Source of the DNA: Siminovitchia terrae
GTDB taxonomy: Bacteria; Bacillota; Bacilli; Bacillales; Bacillaceae_C
Assembly (NCBI RefSeq): GCF_003605405.2
Contig: NZ_QYTW02000006.1
Location: 59,934 to 123,933, forward strand
Reading direction: 5' to 3'
DNA: 64,000 nt
Position 1 is the first letter of the stretch; each line of letters begins with the position of its first letter. Below, piece after piece: positions 25,875 to 34,390 of this stretch. The notes under the pieces were generated by a model. That model made no database searches, was not told the origin of the DNA, and saw nothing but the letters and a program-made list of their open reading frames with translations. The position numbers were made by a program, and so were the translations under genes.

Positions 25875-28256
25875 CTAACCATTTACTAACTCAACCGCCC
25901 TTACAGGCATTTGACCGATGCTTTCCAAAAGTGCATTGTATTGTTCAGGATCTTTCTCTAAAATTTTCTCCATAATAATACATACACATTTCTCCATTTC
26001 CTCAACATCTATAGGCTTCCAACCTCTGTCAATATATACTAAATGAGAGCCTTCATTTATCACCCTATTAATAAGTGCTGGTATATTCCCCTCATCGAAT
26101 AATCTATGGAGATTATCTATTGGGTTTTTATTATTAGGGTATTTATAAAACAAATAACACTCTAAAAACTTTCTTATGTTGTTTGACAAATTATAAAATT
26201 GATTATAGGTGTTTTCCAATAACTTTTTCCTATCCCCACGCACTTGTTTATATACACTATATAGTTCATTAAATAGGTAATTAAATTCTGTCACATAGTC
26301 CCTGATGTGTTTGGGCATTTTTATTAAGAAGCTTCCTGCAATATTCTTCTTCATTCTTCTCTCGATCAAGAAGTAATTAATGTCTGTTTTATCATTAGGT
26401 TTAGACAGCCTTTTCAAATACTTTAAGAAATCTAGATTGTGCGTCGAAATAAATAATTGACGATAGTCTCTATTTTTGGCTATTACACTCTCTATCAAAC
26501 TAAACGTAAAATATATATGATTTCCATCTAAGCTAGAGATTGGGTCATCAATATATATTATTAATCGGTCTTTATCGGATTGTAATTCGTCTTCTAATCT
26601 GGCAATAAAATAACAAAATGAAATTAAGCTACATTCTCCCTCGCTTAAATTTTTTGCCTCTCTTCCATCACGCAATATTTTAAACTTAATATTGGGATTT
26701 TGACCTTCAGACACCAACATCAAAGCATTATGACCAAAAAAGTTAGAAAGATGCTCATTTACTAGTGCTGCACCTCTACTCTCATCCTCTAATTGTTCTT
26801 CAAATTGAGATATTTTTAATATTTTTTCCGATATTTCATCTTTTTTAGTTACGACACTAGGCTTAAATTCCTTAATCTTAGCATCCATCTTGCTTATTTC
26901 TGTCATATTTTTTGTATACTCAATAAGTTCAGAGAATCTAGCAACTTCATTCTTCAGTAACTCTTCTCTGGCTTTTGCTTGTTCATTATATAGATTAAGT
27001 GTCCTGTTATTGTTCTCCACTATTAATTGGTTAACTTTTATTAATTCTGCATTGAAAACTTTAGTATAATTTACAATATCAAGAGCAGATCTTTTTTCAA
27101 ATATATTACCTATTCTCTCATTTAACTCTTGTATAAATGTTAATATGCCTGTTAAAAAACTTCGTTTCACACAGTCAAAATCTTCTGCAACTACACTATA
27201 CTTTTGACGACTATCCGAATAAAAATTATTAATATCAGGCAAACTATATTGAGATATCTTCTCATTTAACAAAGTAAATTTTTTTACACAGATATCCATT
27301 TCATTTCTAAGTTTCTCAGATTCTTGGTTAAAATGCTTGTCCAGCCTTTCCCATAATTCGTTATCAATTAGATTTCCGCAAAAACCGCAGCTATCTCTCT
27401 TCTCCTTATGTAAGCCAATTCCTTCTCTTACCCAAGTCTGCAGTATTTTATTATTAATCAAATCAAGAATAGGTTCCGAAGGATTTATGTTTTTAGTCAG
27501 CAGAAAATTCGCATGATCGGAAATTTCAAGAAACTCATCCGTTAATAGTTGAACTTTATGAATTTCCCTTCTAGCATCCTCTTTCAAAAGTTTTCGCCTT
27601 ATCTCAATGTCCTGATCATTTAGTTTATCTGTAGTAGAGATGATTTTAATATCTTGCTTAATTGAGGTAATATTATATGTAGGAACATTATATATATTGC
27701 TAGCATTCTTTATATCTTGTGCTTTTTTTCTCAGATATTCATCTAATTCTCTACATTTTTTGTTTTTCTCATCTATAAGCGACTCTAATTCTTTATCTAA
27801 AACACTCTCTTCATACAATAATCCTTTTTTTGTTTCAATACTACCTAACTCATTTCGAAGCTTAAGTATTTCCTTTTCAATTTCAACATTCTGCTCTCCT
27901 AAAACAGCAAATGACTGAATTGTTCCCTCATCGTTGTAAAACCAACTTAAATTCGACTTCACAAAATCTGTATTATATACACGTATTTTTAAATTAGACT
28001 GATCCTTTATATTATCTTGGTTTATAACTCTTCCGTTTTGAAGCAGTATATTAAATCCTGGCCTCTCAAAGTCTTTATGTAACTCCTGAAGTTCTAAACA
28101 TCTAAATATCCGTGATAAAGTTGTCTTGCCTGCGTAATTTCTTCCGTAAATAATATTCATCGACTTAAAAACAGCGTCATCTTCATTACCAACATGCTTT
28201 TTCCATTCATACTCTTCAAAAGCACCAAAATTTGATATATCAATCTTTTTAATCAT
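25875..28256 (-). CDS. rloC: RloC-type anticodon nuclease with ABC ATPase
   Basis: A 793-residue protein with the PrrC/RloC layout. The ATPase head is split: Walker A GRNYAGKTT (about 38-46), signature LSEGE (537-541), Walker B LIIYIDDPISSLD (565-577) and H-loop STHN (604-607). Long coiled coils (about 120-250 and 310-490) flank a CGFC pair at 290-293, which fits the zinc-hook-like feature of RloC. In the C-terminal nuclease part NNIRKFLE and NEGSH give Arg695, Glu699 and His738, matching the Arg-Glu-His triad of anticodon nucleases. RloC excises the wobble nucleotide of tRNA on DNA damage or phage attack. It looks intact. Palindromic repeats lie on both sides. Confidence 0.85.
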   Translation of the reverse strand: MIKKIDISNFGAFEEYEWKKHVGNEDDAVFKSMNIIYGRNYAGKTTLSRIFRCLELQELHKDFERPGFNILLQNGRVINQDNIKDQSNLKIRVYNTDFVKSNLSWFYNDEGTIQSFAVLGEQNVEIEKEILKLRNELGSIETKKGLLYEESVLDKELESLIDEKNKKCRELDEYLRKKAQDIKNASNIYNVPTYNITSIKQDIKIISTTDKLNDQDIEIRRKLLKEDARREIHKVQLLTDEFLEISDHANFLLTKNINPSEPILDLINNKILQTWVREGIGLHKEKRDSCGFCGNLIDNELWERLDKHFNQESEKLRNEMDICVKKFTLLNEKISQYSLPDINNFYSDSRQKYSVVAEDFDCVKRSFLTGILTFIQELNERIGNIFEKRSALDIVNYTKVFNAELIKVNQLIVENNNRTLNLYNEQAKAREELLKNEVARFSELIEYTKNMTEISKMDAKIKEFKPSVVTKKDEISEKILKISQFEEQLEDESRGAALVNEHLSNFFGHNALMLVSEGQNPNIKFKILRDGREAKNLSEGECSLISFCYFIARLEDELQSDKDRLIIYIDDPISSLDGNHIYFTFSLIESVIAKNRDYRQLFISTHNLDFLKYLKRLSKPNDKTDINYFLIERRMKKNIAGSFLIKMPKHIRDYVTEFNYLFNELYSVYKQVRGDRKKLLENTYNQFYNLSNNIRKFLECYLFYKYPNNKNPIDNLHRLFDEGNIPALINRVINEGSHLVYIDRGWKPIDVEEMEKCVCIIMEKILEKDPEQYNALLESIGQMPVRAVELVNG

Positions 28257-28427
28257 TTTTGTTCCCCCTTTGTTTTGTTAAACCGTTACCAAAGAGTATT
28301 GTTTGTATTTTTTAGTTAAGAAATAGCTAAGAGTCCACTGTTAATTCTACCACTTTCAACATAAATATTTTTTCAGCTCCTCTGCTATACAAATAGTCCT
28401 ATTACAATGATACCGGTGCTGACAGCT

Positions 28428-28445
28428 TGTCACAATACAGTGACA
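28428..28445. repeat. TGTCAC-type palindrome upstream of rloC
   Basis: TGTCACAATACAGTGACA shares TGTCAC/GTGACA arms with the two central palindromes at 25670 and 25703 on the other side of rloC; ATGTGACACA follows at 28471. It may be an operator for rloC or an element-specific binding site. Confidence 0.5.
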
Positions 28446-28542
28446 GATATTTGGAAGTGTTAATAGAGAAATGTGACACATCTCCGCTATAAAACCTGTA
28501 ATTTTGTAATTCCCCTTCACAAACCGCATTAAATCAACAAAA

Positions 28543-28641
28543 AAGAGGATTACAAGTTGTAATTTCACTCGTAACCCTCTTACATTTTGATTGTAATTTT
28601 TCTAGTAACCTCTTTGTATGTAATTTGTTTTGTAACCCTTA
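28543..28641. repeat. Iterated GTAATTT...GTAACC direct repeats
   Basis: Three direct copies of GTAATTT-N5-GTAACC begin at 28559, 28593 and 28620 (spacings 34 and 27 bases), preceded by the palindrome ATTACAAGTTGTAAT at 28549-28563. AAGAGGATTAC and GTAACCCTCTT can also pair as a stem. Nothing codes here. The arrangement recalls iterons or integrase arm sites near the integrase gene; the 28257-28779 gap otherwise holds only the rloC leader. Confidence 0.55.
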
Positions 28642-28779
28642 TGACCGTTGTTATGACAGGCTTTACAGCTCTTAAATTACAAAATTACATGGGACTAGAT
28701 TTAAAAACTGTTCCTAGAAAAATTGAACCCCTGCTCTTCTATTAGCTCTTGATTAACTTGGATAGCGCGCTTAATTCGA

Positions 28780-29391
28780 TTGCAAATCGCGAAAGATGAA
28801 GGCTTACCGAACGACTATGAGTTCTTCAGTCTTCTCGCTTATTCCGGCATGCGAATAGGAGAAGTCATTTCACTTCAGTGGAAGGACCTAGACTTTCGGA
28901 ATTCGTCTCTTTCGATTACGAAGACCTACTATAACCCAAGTAACAATAAGCGTGCATTTGAATTGCAAACACCTAAAACAAGGAGCTCCATGAGAAAGAT
29001 ACTGATCGATTCAACCATCATGGAGTTATTAAAGGAACTAAAGGAAAAGCAAAATGAATTTATTAAGAAAAATAAACGCTTATACAAAGATCAGGGTTTC
29101 ATTTTCACTTGTTCGGAAGGCTATCCGTGTACAATTAAGCAATTTTCCAACCGTCTACAGCGCCTGCTAGCAAAAATGCCCGACTTATGTAAGGACATCA
29201 CGCCACACTCATTTCGGCATACACACGCTTCGTTGTTAATTGAAGCAAATGTTAATATGAAAGTTATCTCCCATAGGCTCGGGCATTCTTCAGTAGCGAC
29301 GACAGACGAAATTTACGGACATCTAACAAGAGGATTAGAAAAAGAGGCCTCTCAAAAATTCAGTGAATTAATGAGAGACCTCCATATTTAG
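28780..29391 (+). pseudogene. Tyrosine integrase, C-terminal catalytic part only
   Basis: About 203 codons of a phage/ICE-type tyrosine recombinase. Catalytic residues are present: Arg in SGMRIGE, His-x-x-Arg in TPHSFRHTH, His in LGHSS and Tyr in EIYGHL near the C-terminus. The N-terminal SAM-like and arm-binding domains (normally about 170 residues) are missing: only a few in-frame codons precede it (stop at 28750) and the TTG at 28780 has no ribosome binding site. It is therefore inactive or at best partial. The att-like repeat lies 55 bp downstream, the normal int-att order. Confidence 0.85.
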
Positions 29392-29445
29392 AGTGATTTC
29401 ATCGGCGCTTATGACCAATAAAATGACCACGGTATGAAGAGAAGT

Positions 29446-29500
29446 GCTCTAACCCTTGGTATATCAAGGGCTTAGAGTATTCCTTACATCATGCCGCCCC
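29446..29500. repeat. Right att-like direct repeat (groEL 3'-end-like)
   Basis: CTCTAACCCTTGGTATAT (29447-29464) and TTACATCATGCCGCCC (29484-29499) match the left site at 18661-18706. Neither copy adjoins an actual groEL reading frame; codons beyond the core do not continue a GroEL sequence. Confidence 0.75.
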
Positions 29501-29638
29501 TAACATGCTCGCTTATATATATTTCTACTAAACTATATAATCATTGTTAAATCAAGAGTTTGTGATTCTTTAGTAAGGAATACTTATACCATTTTATACT
29601 GTTTAATATTTAATATGTTGTTGAAATGTTGTTGCACT

Positions 29639-29800
29639 TTATTTTTCTTTCTCTGCGTCTAAACAAACCGTCTCTTTTTGTTGGGCCATTCTTAACGCTT
29701 CTTCTTCAAATGCCAAATACTCTTCCCATTCAGCGAGCATTTTATCCTTCTTTTCCTGTTCCCATTCTTCCCGTGTTCGGAAACGGACGATATTTGTCAA
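29639..29800 (-). CDS. Small highly charged hypothetical protein
   Basis: A 53-codon gene with a TTG start preceded by CAGGTG with 5-base spacing (AGGTG at 29806-29810 on the plus strand as its complement). The product is helical and very rich in Glu, Lys and Trp (RTREEWEQEKKDKMLAEWEE followed by YLAFEEEALRMAQ). It has one Cys. No family recognised; it resembles small cytosolic Bacillus proteins of unknown role. It lies just outside the right att-like site, transcribed toward it. Confidence 0.55.
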   Translation of the reverse strand: MTNIVRFRTREEWEQEKKDKMLAEWEEYLAFEEEALRMAQQKETVCLDAEKEK

Positions 29801-29970
29801 AGAATACACCTGCTTTTTTATTATGTTAGTTTTCTTTGATTATAGATCATTCGAAACACATTTAATAGGAAAACAGGAAAACAAAGAACGCCCCTTATTA
29901 TAGTGTGTTTGTCTCACAATGATTTACTTTTCAAAGACCGACCTTTGTCAGAAAATCCACTACATCCCTT

Positions 29971-30147
29971 TCATTCTTCCGCTCGAAAATCTACTTCTTT
30001 TAATTTCTCCGATTTTAACACCCATGTTTCCGGCTTATAATATATATTGGACCGGCTGCCACAAAACGGGCAAAATAATGCAAAATCATCTTCTTTAACA
30101 AAGGATTCCTTATCACAGGAATCGCAAGTAACGGTGATAACCCTCAC
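29971..30147 (-). CDS. Small zinc-ribbon protein
   Basis: A 58-residue protein, too short for many gene callers. It begins at a GTG with GGGAGGGGG about 8 bases upstream. Two CxxC pairs (CDSC near residues 8-11 and CPFC near 26-29) form a zinc ribbon, followed by GSRSNIYYKPETWVL and a charged tail. Such proteins usually bind nucleic acid or a protein partner; the role here is unknown. Confidence 0.65.
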   Translation of the reverse strand: MRVITVTCDSCDKESFVKEDDFALFCPFCGSRSNIYYKPETWVLKSEKLKEVDFRAEE

Positions 30148-30220
30148 GGCAACCCCCTCCCAACTTTTTTTCTCTTCTTATTTATAGGAACGATTTTTAG
30201 GAATAAAGGTTCCTGAAACG

Positions 30221-30248
30221 AAAAAAACACACCCAAGATCGGCGTGTT
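30221..30248 (-). terminator. Terminator after the 64-residue membrane protein
   Basis: On the minus strand AACACGCC, short loop, GGGTGTGTT and a run of seven T, 13 bp past the stop codon of the gene at 30261. Confidence 0.85.
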
Positions 30249-30260
30249 ATATAACCTTTT

Positions 30261-30455
30261 CTAACGGTTTTTTCTCTTTTTATGCAATATTAACTCATTG
30301 ATAATTAGAGCAACTGTTGATGGAGCCATAAAACACAATAAAAGAAAATAAATAATATGATACTCCACAAATTCTTTTTTATTGAGCATGACTAATAAAA
30401 AAGTAGAAATAAGAACACCCAACAACATAGGATAAAAATTATTATCTGGTTTCAT
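30261..30455 (-). CDS. Small two-TM membrane protein
   Basis: A 64-residue protein with two hydrophobic helices (FYPMLLGVLISTFLLVML and IIYFLLLCFMAPSTVALII) and a basic C-terminal tail HKKRKNR. It has its own terminator. No family recognised. It is the first of several small membrane or cysteine-rich genes in this stretch, which together could be an antagonism/immunity locus, though nothing in this protein alone proves that. Confidence 0.55.
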   Translation of the reverse strand: MKPDNNFYPMLLGVLISTFLLVMLNKKEFVEYHIIYFLLLCFMAPSTVALIINELILHKKRKNR

Positions 30456-30543
30456 TTTATCATTCCCTATACGATATTCCCTATTGCATCTGTCATTACA
30501 ACTTTTTACCTTGTAGGATAAAGTCGTTCCTCACGACGACTAT

Positions 30544-30615
30544 TTATATTGGACCGCCACCCCCTAAAGATAACAGAAGTATAAACATCATTATCAGCAA
30601 TAAGGTTCTTTTCAT
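30544..30615 (-). CDS. Very small hydrophobic peptide (23 residues)
   Basis: ATG at 30615, preceded by AAGGGGGTG, opens 23 codons: MKRT, a leucine/methionine/isoleucine-rich hydrophobic core, then SLGGGGPI and stop. It could be a membrane peptide, a signalling peptide or a type I toxin-like product. It is below the length most callers accept. The strong ribosome binding site and clean stop favour a real gene. Confidence 0.5.
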   Translation of the reverse strand: MKRTLLLIMMFILLLSLGGGGPI

Positions 30616-30653
30616 ATTACACACCCCCTTTTTCATCGAACCGATACCGCAGG

Positions 30654-31085
30654 CTACAAACGTTTGATTTCAGCTGCCAACCTCTTAGCTTCTTCCAATC
30701 TTTCAAGGCATTCAGAATGATATTGCTGACCATCAATTTTATGCCATGAACTTACCCCCTCGTTATTATTAAGGACGAGTTCCACGGTCAAACCATCTTT
30801 ACTTTCTTTTCGAGCAACTAATCCTTCGACCTCACCAACATACATAATCGTACCGCTACTTTCTGACTCCAATTCCTCTCTTATTTCCTTGAAGTGTGTA
30901 ATAATCTCTTTCTGATCTTCTGACAATGCAGACTTTGGAATAGCAACTAATGAATCATACACTTTTAATGTATTTGCTATTCTTAGGGCTTCGCTGAATG
31001 AGTCAACTTCCAATTCAACGATTTCTTCATTGGCATCCCATCCGGTGGTACAATACACTTGGAGTTTAAAACTTGTTATATTCAT
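30654..31085 (-). CDS. Hypothetical cytosolic protein
   Basis: A 143-residue acidic protein. The ATG at 31085 is preferred over the longer frame (31169) because AAAGGA lies 8 bases upstream and the extra residues lie in AT-rich leader. The product starts ITSFKLQVYCTTGWDANEEI and ends with a charged helix LERLEEAKRLAAEIKRL; it looks like an alpha/beta cytosolic protein without known motifs. It directly follows the PLA2-like gene at 31247 in the same direction, separated by a terminator. Confidence 0.55.
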   Translation of the reverse strand: MNITSFKLQVYCTTGWDANEEIVELEVDSFSEALRIANTLKVYDSLVAIPKSALSEDQKEIITHFKEIREELESESSGTIMYVGEVEGLVARKESKDGLTVELVLNNNEGVSSWHKIDGQQYHSECLERLEEAKRLAAEIKRL

Positions 31086-31159
31086 ATTAATCGTCCTTTC
31101 TATTTCCCTACTGTTTAATAATAGGAACGAAGTACATTGGAATAGGTTCCCTTGCAAAC

Positions 31160-31190
31160 AAAAAAACACACCGCAAAAGAGACGGTGTGT
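31160..31190 (-). terminator. Terminator after first PLA2-like gene
   Basis: On the minus strand ACACACCG, 9-base loop, CGGTGTGT followed by a run of T. Perfect 8-bp stem. Confidence 0.9.
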
Positions 31191-31246
31191 AAATGGTAAA
31201 ATATCTTATTCAGATAAATAATGTTTAGTTGATAGTGAAGTGATTA

Positions 31247-32017
31247 TCATGGTACGTATCCGCATTTCCCCATGAAAAATAGAGCAACTGCATCAGCTGC
31301 AATAGGACCTTCCCTGTGGTTAATTGGATTGCTAACACAACTAATCAAGGCTCTATCACAATTAGCACAACGTTTTGTCGAATGCTTTTTGTAACATTCG
31401 TCATGAATATAGCAGCAACCATCTACTTTATTTTTAATTGCTCCGCCACCACCCGCAGTACATGTTTTGCAATTACCACATTTTTTCCCACAATATTGAT
31501 AGCCGCCTGGTAAACAAAAATCTCCAAAGGCTTGCGTACCGATAGTTTGACCTGCCGTTTCTAATTCTTTCAACAATCCATCATTATTATTTCTTTCCAT
31601 AATACTAGACCAAGCAACAATTTGACTGTCCTCAACTTTTTCATAATTAGTAATTTCAAATGTCTTAGTATCCTGTTTAAATTCAAGTTGCTTAATAATT
31701 GATTGCTCTCCTTCTTGTTTAACAAGAAGTGCTTTTGCATAGTCTAAAATTCGTCCATCTTCAAAAGTTAGAACTCCATAAGTTAGGCTAACAAGACTAT
31801 TAGAATCGTTCAACAGGTGAAGTTCAACTTTGGTTTTATTCTCGATTTCATAGTGAATGCCTTTGTGTTCAGTAAACACAAATTCTTTTTGAATGTAATT
31901 TTTTATTGCTACCTTGATCTCTTGGAACAACGACCTTGAATCAATAAAAGACATCCTATTTTCTAACACATCTTGTGACGTAATCCCCATACCAATAATT
32001 CCTAGTTCCATATCCAT
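31247..32017 (-). CDS. Cysteine-rich phospholipase-A2-like protein
   Basis: A 256-residue protein with two parts. The N-terminal 165 residues are an unrecognised domain with no signal peptide or TM. The C-terminal domain begins FCLPGGYQYCGKKCGNCKTC, then GGGGAIKNKVDGCCYIHDEC (about 190-208) and more cysteines, ending MGKCGYVP. CCxxHDxCY with a preceding glycine-rich YCG loop is the active-site pattern of secreted phospholipase A2 (His-Asp dyad, Ca-binding glycines). The catalytic His and Asp are present. Absence of a secretion signal is odd for a disulfide-rich enzyme and suggests export by a dedicated route or use as a toxin domain. Confidence 0.6.
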   Translation of the reverse strand: MDMELGIIGMGITSQDVLENRMSFIDSRSLFQEIKVAIKNYIQKEFVFTEHKGIHYEIENKTKVELHLLNDSNSLVSLTYGVLTFEDGRILDYAKALLVKQEGEQSIIKQLEFKQDTKTFEITNYEKVEDSQIVAWSSIMERNNNDGLLKELETAGQTIGTQAFGDFCLPGGYQYCGKKCGNCKTCTAGGGGAIKNKVDGCCYIHDECYKKHSTKRCANCDRALISCVSNPINHREGPIAADAVALFFMGKCGYVP

Positions 32018-32345
32018 TTATAATCACTCCTTTTCTTTTGGGAAGTGTTATTCACTTCTTATTAGATAAAGTGAAGGATCTTCTTTTAAAGTAAATTTGC
32101 CAGTAAAAAGACTCCGCAATTAAACGGAATGATTTGATATAATTTCCTTGATAACAAAATCCTCAACAGCTTAATGATGTTGCAAATATAGCTCAATTCC
32201 TTACCCTGATAACGTATGGAATAATCGTGTTACTTAACTGGACGAATTGTAATAATCTCGAAGAGGTTTTTTGGAAAAATGTTCAGTAATACTGCAACAA
32301 ATAGAAGAGTTAAACGTTATTTTAATGAAAGGGAGGTTTTTAGAC
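32018..32345. other. Divergent intergenic region, no gene seen
   Basis: About 330 bp between the divergent PLA2-like gene and the YesK-like gene. AT-rich, with no clear hairpin or repeat. It must contain promoters for both, but no unambiguous -35/-10 pair was picked. Confidence 0.5.
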
Positions 32346-33014
32346 TTGGATCTTTTAGTTGTGTATTTTCTTGGATTATTATTGGGAACTGTCGTTTTTG
32401 CTTTAACGTTTTACTTTTCCAAAGAAATGGATAACGGTAAGAGAAATGCCATACCATTAGTTATCGGTATATTAGTGATCTTAGGAGGATTATTAATTGG
32501 TGGCTTTGAGGGTATGCCCATTAGCTTGATGGGAGCAGGAATTTTTTCACTTTCTCTTTTGTTATTGATTGCGGGTAAAAGAATACTGGTAAGAAAAGCG
32601 ATTGTTGTATTGGCCGTATTAATTCCATTGGGGGTATTCTCTTATACCGCTCTATCATCATTCAACAATACTGAATTCGTCGTAGCTGCAAAAGATGGAA
32701 ATTTTTCTCCTGACATAAATAAATATTATGATCACTTACAAGAAAATACAGACGTAAAAGGGTTTAAGATATTCAATTCATATGAAGATGAAAAGGCGAT
32801 TGTCCTTTCACTTGGTGGAGAGAAAAAAGGCAATAACATAGAATTAGTAGGGGTAGAAAAAAGAGGACAAAGAATAGACGTGACTGTTAGAACTTTTGAA
32901 AACAAATCGACAGAGAATAACCCAACAATCCTCATTTTCGCAAGCAAATTAAAAAATGACAATATATTGTCAGTTAAAGATACAGATGGCACGGTTTATA
33001 ACAGTCTTGAATAA
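32346..33014 (+). CDS. YesK-like membrane protein with extracytoplasmic domain
   Basis: Start TTG at 32346, ten bases after GGGAGG, gives about 222 residues. Three or four N-terminal TM segments contain IGGFEGMPISLMGAG, the YesK-like motif also seen at 9096. After a further TM (VVLAVLIPLGVFSYTALSSF) there is an extracytoplasmic domain of about 110 residues with DVTVRTFENKSTENNPTILI, reminiscent of PrcB-like C-terminal domains. The function is unknown. It runs opposite to the PLA2-like genes on either side. Confidence 0.6.
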   Translation: MDLLVVYFLGLLLGTVVFALTFYFSKEMDNGKRNAIPLVIGILVILGGLLIGGFEGMPISLMGAGIFSLSLLLLIAGKRILVRKAIVVLAVLIPLGVFSYTALSSFNNTEFVVAAKDGNFSPDINKYYDHLQENTDVKGFKIFNSYEDEKAIVLSLGGEKKGNNIELVGVEKRGQRIDVTVRTFENKSTENNPTILIFASKLKNDNILSVKDTDGTVYNSLE

Positions 33015-33277
33015 CAAAAACACGCCACTTCAAAAAGCTTTATCCACCGAGTCGGCAAAAATTAAATAGAGGGGTGTCCTTTTACCGGACTACCCCTTAT
33101 AAATTTAATATCTCTGAATATCAGCAGCTTTTTAGTAGTTGTTTAGATATATTGTTATTGAGATTAACATGGACGGTCGGTATAAAAACAAGCATTTTTC
33201 TTTTTCGGGTGTCATTTAAAAGTTTGATTTATTTCTGCGCTGCCTAATTTCAAACTAAACATTTTAGGGGTGTTTTC

Positions 33278-33574
33278 ATGAAAATCTTTTATCATGTAGT
33301 ATTACATGCTACTAACCTATTTTTCTTGTTTGTAGTTGGTGTTGTTACTGTTGGTGCGGCGGCCAATCCGTCAGCGGGTATTACCCCCACACAAAACAGT
33401 GTAACTGGCGCAATGATAATTTTCCTGCTGTTATTAACGTTCGCAAATTATCTTTTCCAAATTATTAAAGGTGGATGGAAAGCATTGCTGGTTGGACATG
33501 CGATTTATATTACTGTTTTTCTTTTAAGTTTCTTCCTTGTCTTTCCACTGATACTTGTAATAATTGAACATTAA
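33278..33574 (+). CDS. Small membrane protein
   Basis: A 98-residue protein with three hydrophobic helices (about 5-27, 45-64 and 72-95) and a short loop ANPSAGITPTQNSVTG. TAGGGGTG precedes the ATG by 7 bases. No family recognised. Its stop is 14 bp from the stop of the convergent second PLA2-like gene, so it may be transcriptionally opposed to it; a link as immunity protein is speculative. Confidence 0.5.
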   Translation: MKIFYHVVLHATNLFFLFVVGVVTVGAAANPSAGITPTQNSVTGAMIIFLLLLTFANYLFQIIKGGWKALLVGHAIYITVFLLSFFLVFPLILVIIEH

Positions 33575-33587
33575 AGGATATGGACAT

Positions 33588-34325
33588 TTACCCAATCCAG
33601 CCACAAAGATGTATTCCAGCATCAATACGGATACCATTACGAATTGTATGATAACCAGGTCCACTTAAATTATTAGTACATTTTATGAAGTTTTTATGCG
33701 GCTGGCATCTGTCCTTACCTTTTTTACCACGGATTTCAATATCGTGAGTCCTACAGCAAGAATCAATTGCATTAATAGGTGTTCCGCCACCCGCAACTTC
33801 ATAAATACCACATTTATGTCCGCAGTGTTCGTAGCGTTTTCCTTCAAAGTAGCAGCAAGACCCTTCCAGTAAGCAAGAAGCTGGATTATAAGCAGGTTGA
33901 ATTAAGGAATTAGGCAGAGCGCCTGATACTTGTGAAACATCTACAAAATCTTGGTAAACATCATAAAGCTCTTCTTCAATATGTTCTACTAACAGTTTGT
34001 CTCCGGAGTATTCTTTGAAGACAACATCGTTCTCTTCTTTTGCCCAGATTTGGACAACCTCTCCAATATCTGTTCCTATTTCATAATGCTTTAATACTAT
34101 TTGCGCTTTACTACCGAAATCCATGAGTTTGGTTGTTTCTGTCACAGGGATACCGCCAAACTCATCATTTGGTAGATGCACAATACTTACAATATCAGTC
34201 CTTTTTGGACTACCGAGCGATTCAATATTTAATTCATTTAGTACCTTTGTGAAAGTTGGTGAGTTGAAAAGGTTTTGATGTTTTTCTAAGTTTTCTTTTG
34301 ATACAAAGAGTGCAACGTGTTTCAT
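33588..34325 (-). CDS. Second PLA2-like cysteine-rich protein
   Basis: A 245-residue protein with the same architecture as the gene at 31247 but little N-terminal similarity. The C-terminal domain reads GKRYEHCGHKCGIYEVAGGG, then INAIDSCCRTHDIEIRGKKG, and ends HLCGWIG. CCxxHD (about 190-195) again supplies the His-Asp pair and a GGG loop precedes it, but the Cys-Tyr after the Asp is replaced by Ile-Glu. AGGTGA lies before the ATG. It follows the 107-residue gene at 34391 in the same direction, likely one unit. Two related domains on different N-termini in one locus is the main reason for suspecting a toxin or effector family. Confidence 0.55.
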   Translation of the reverse strand: MKHVALFVSKENLEKHQNLFNSPTFTKVLNELNIESLGSPKRTDIVSIVHLPNDEFGGIPVTETTKLMDFGSKAQIVLKHYEIGTDIGEVVQIWAKEENDVVFKEYSGDKLLVEHIEEELYDVYQDFVDVSQVSGALPNSLIQPAYNPASCLLEGSCCYFEGKRYEHCGHKCGIYEVAGGGTPINAIDSCCRTHDIEIRGKKGKDRCQPHKNFIKCTNNLSGPGYHTIRNGIRIDAGIHLCGWIG

Positions 34326-34390
34326 GATACTTCACCTCAAATTATATTTTTAACCTTCTTAAAAAATCTGTCCTTTGGAAATGGATTGTC

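Noticed and set aside
28356-28568. 70-codon minus-strand frame upstream of rloC
   Set aside because: Covers the TGTCAC palindrome and iterated repeats; no ribosome binding site.
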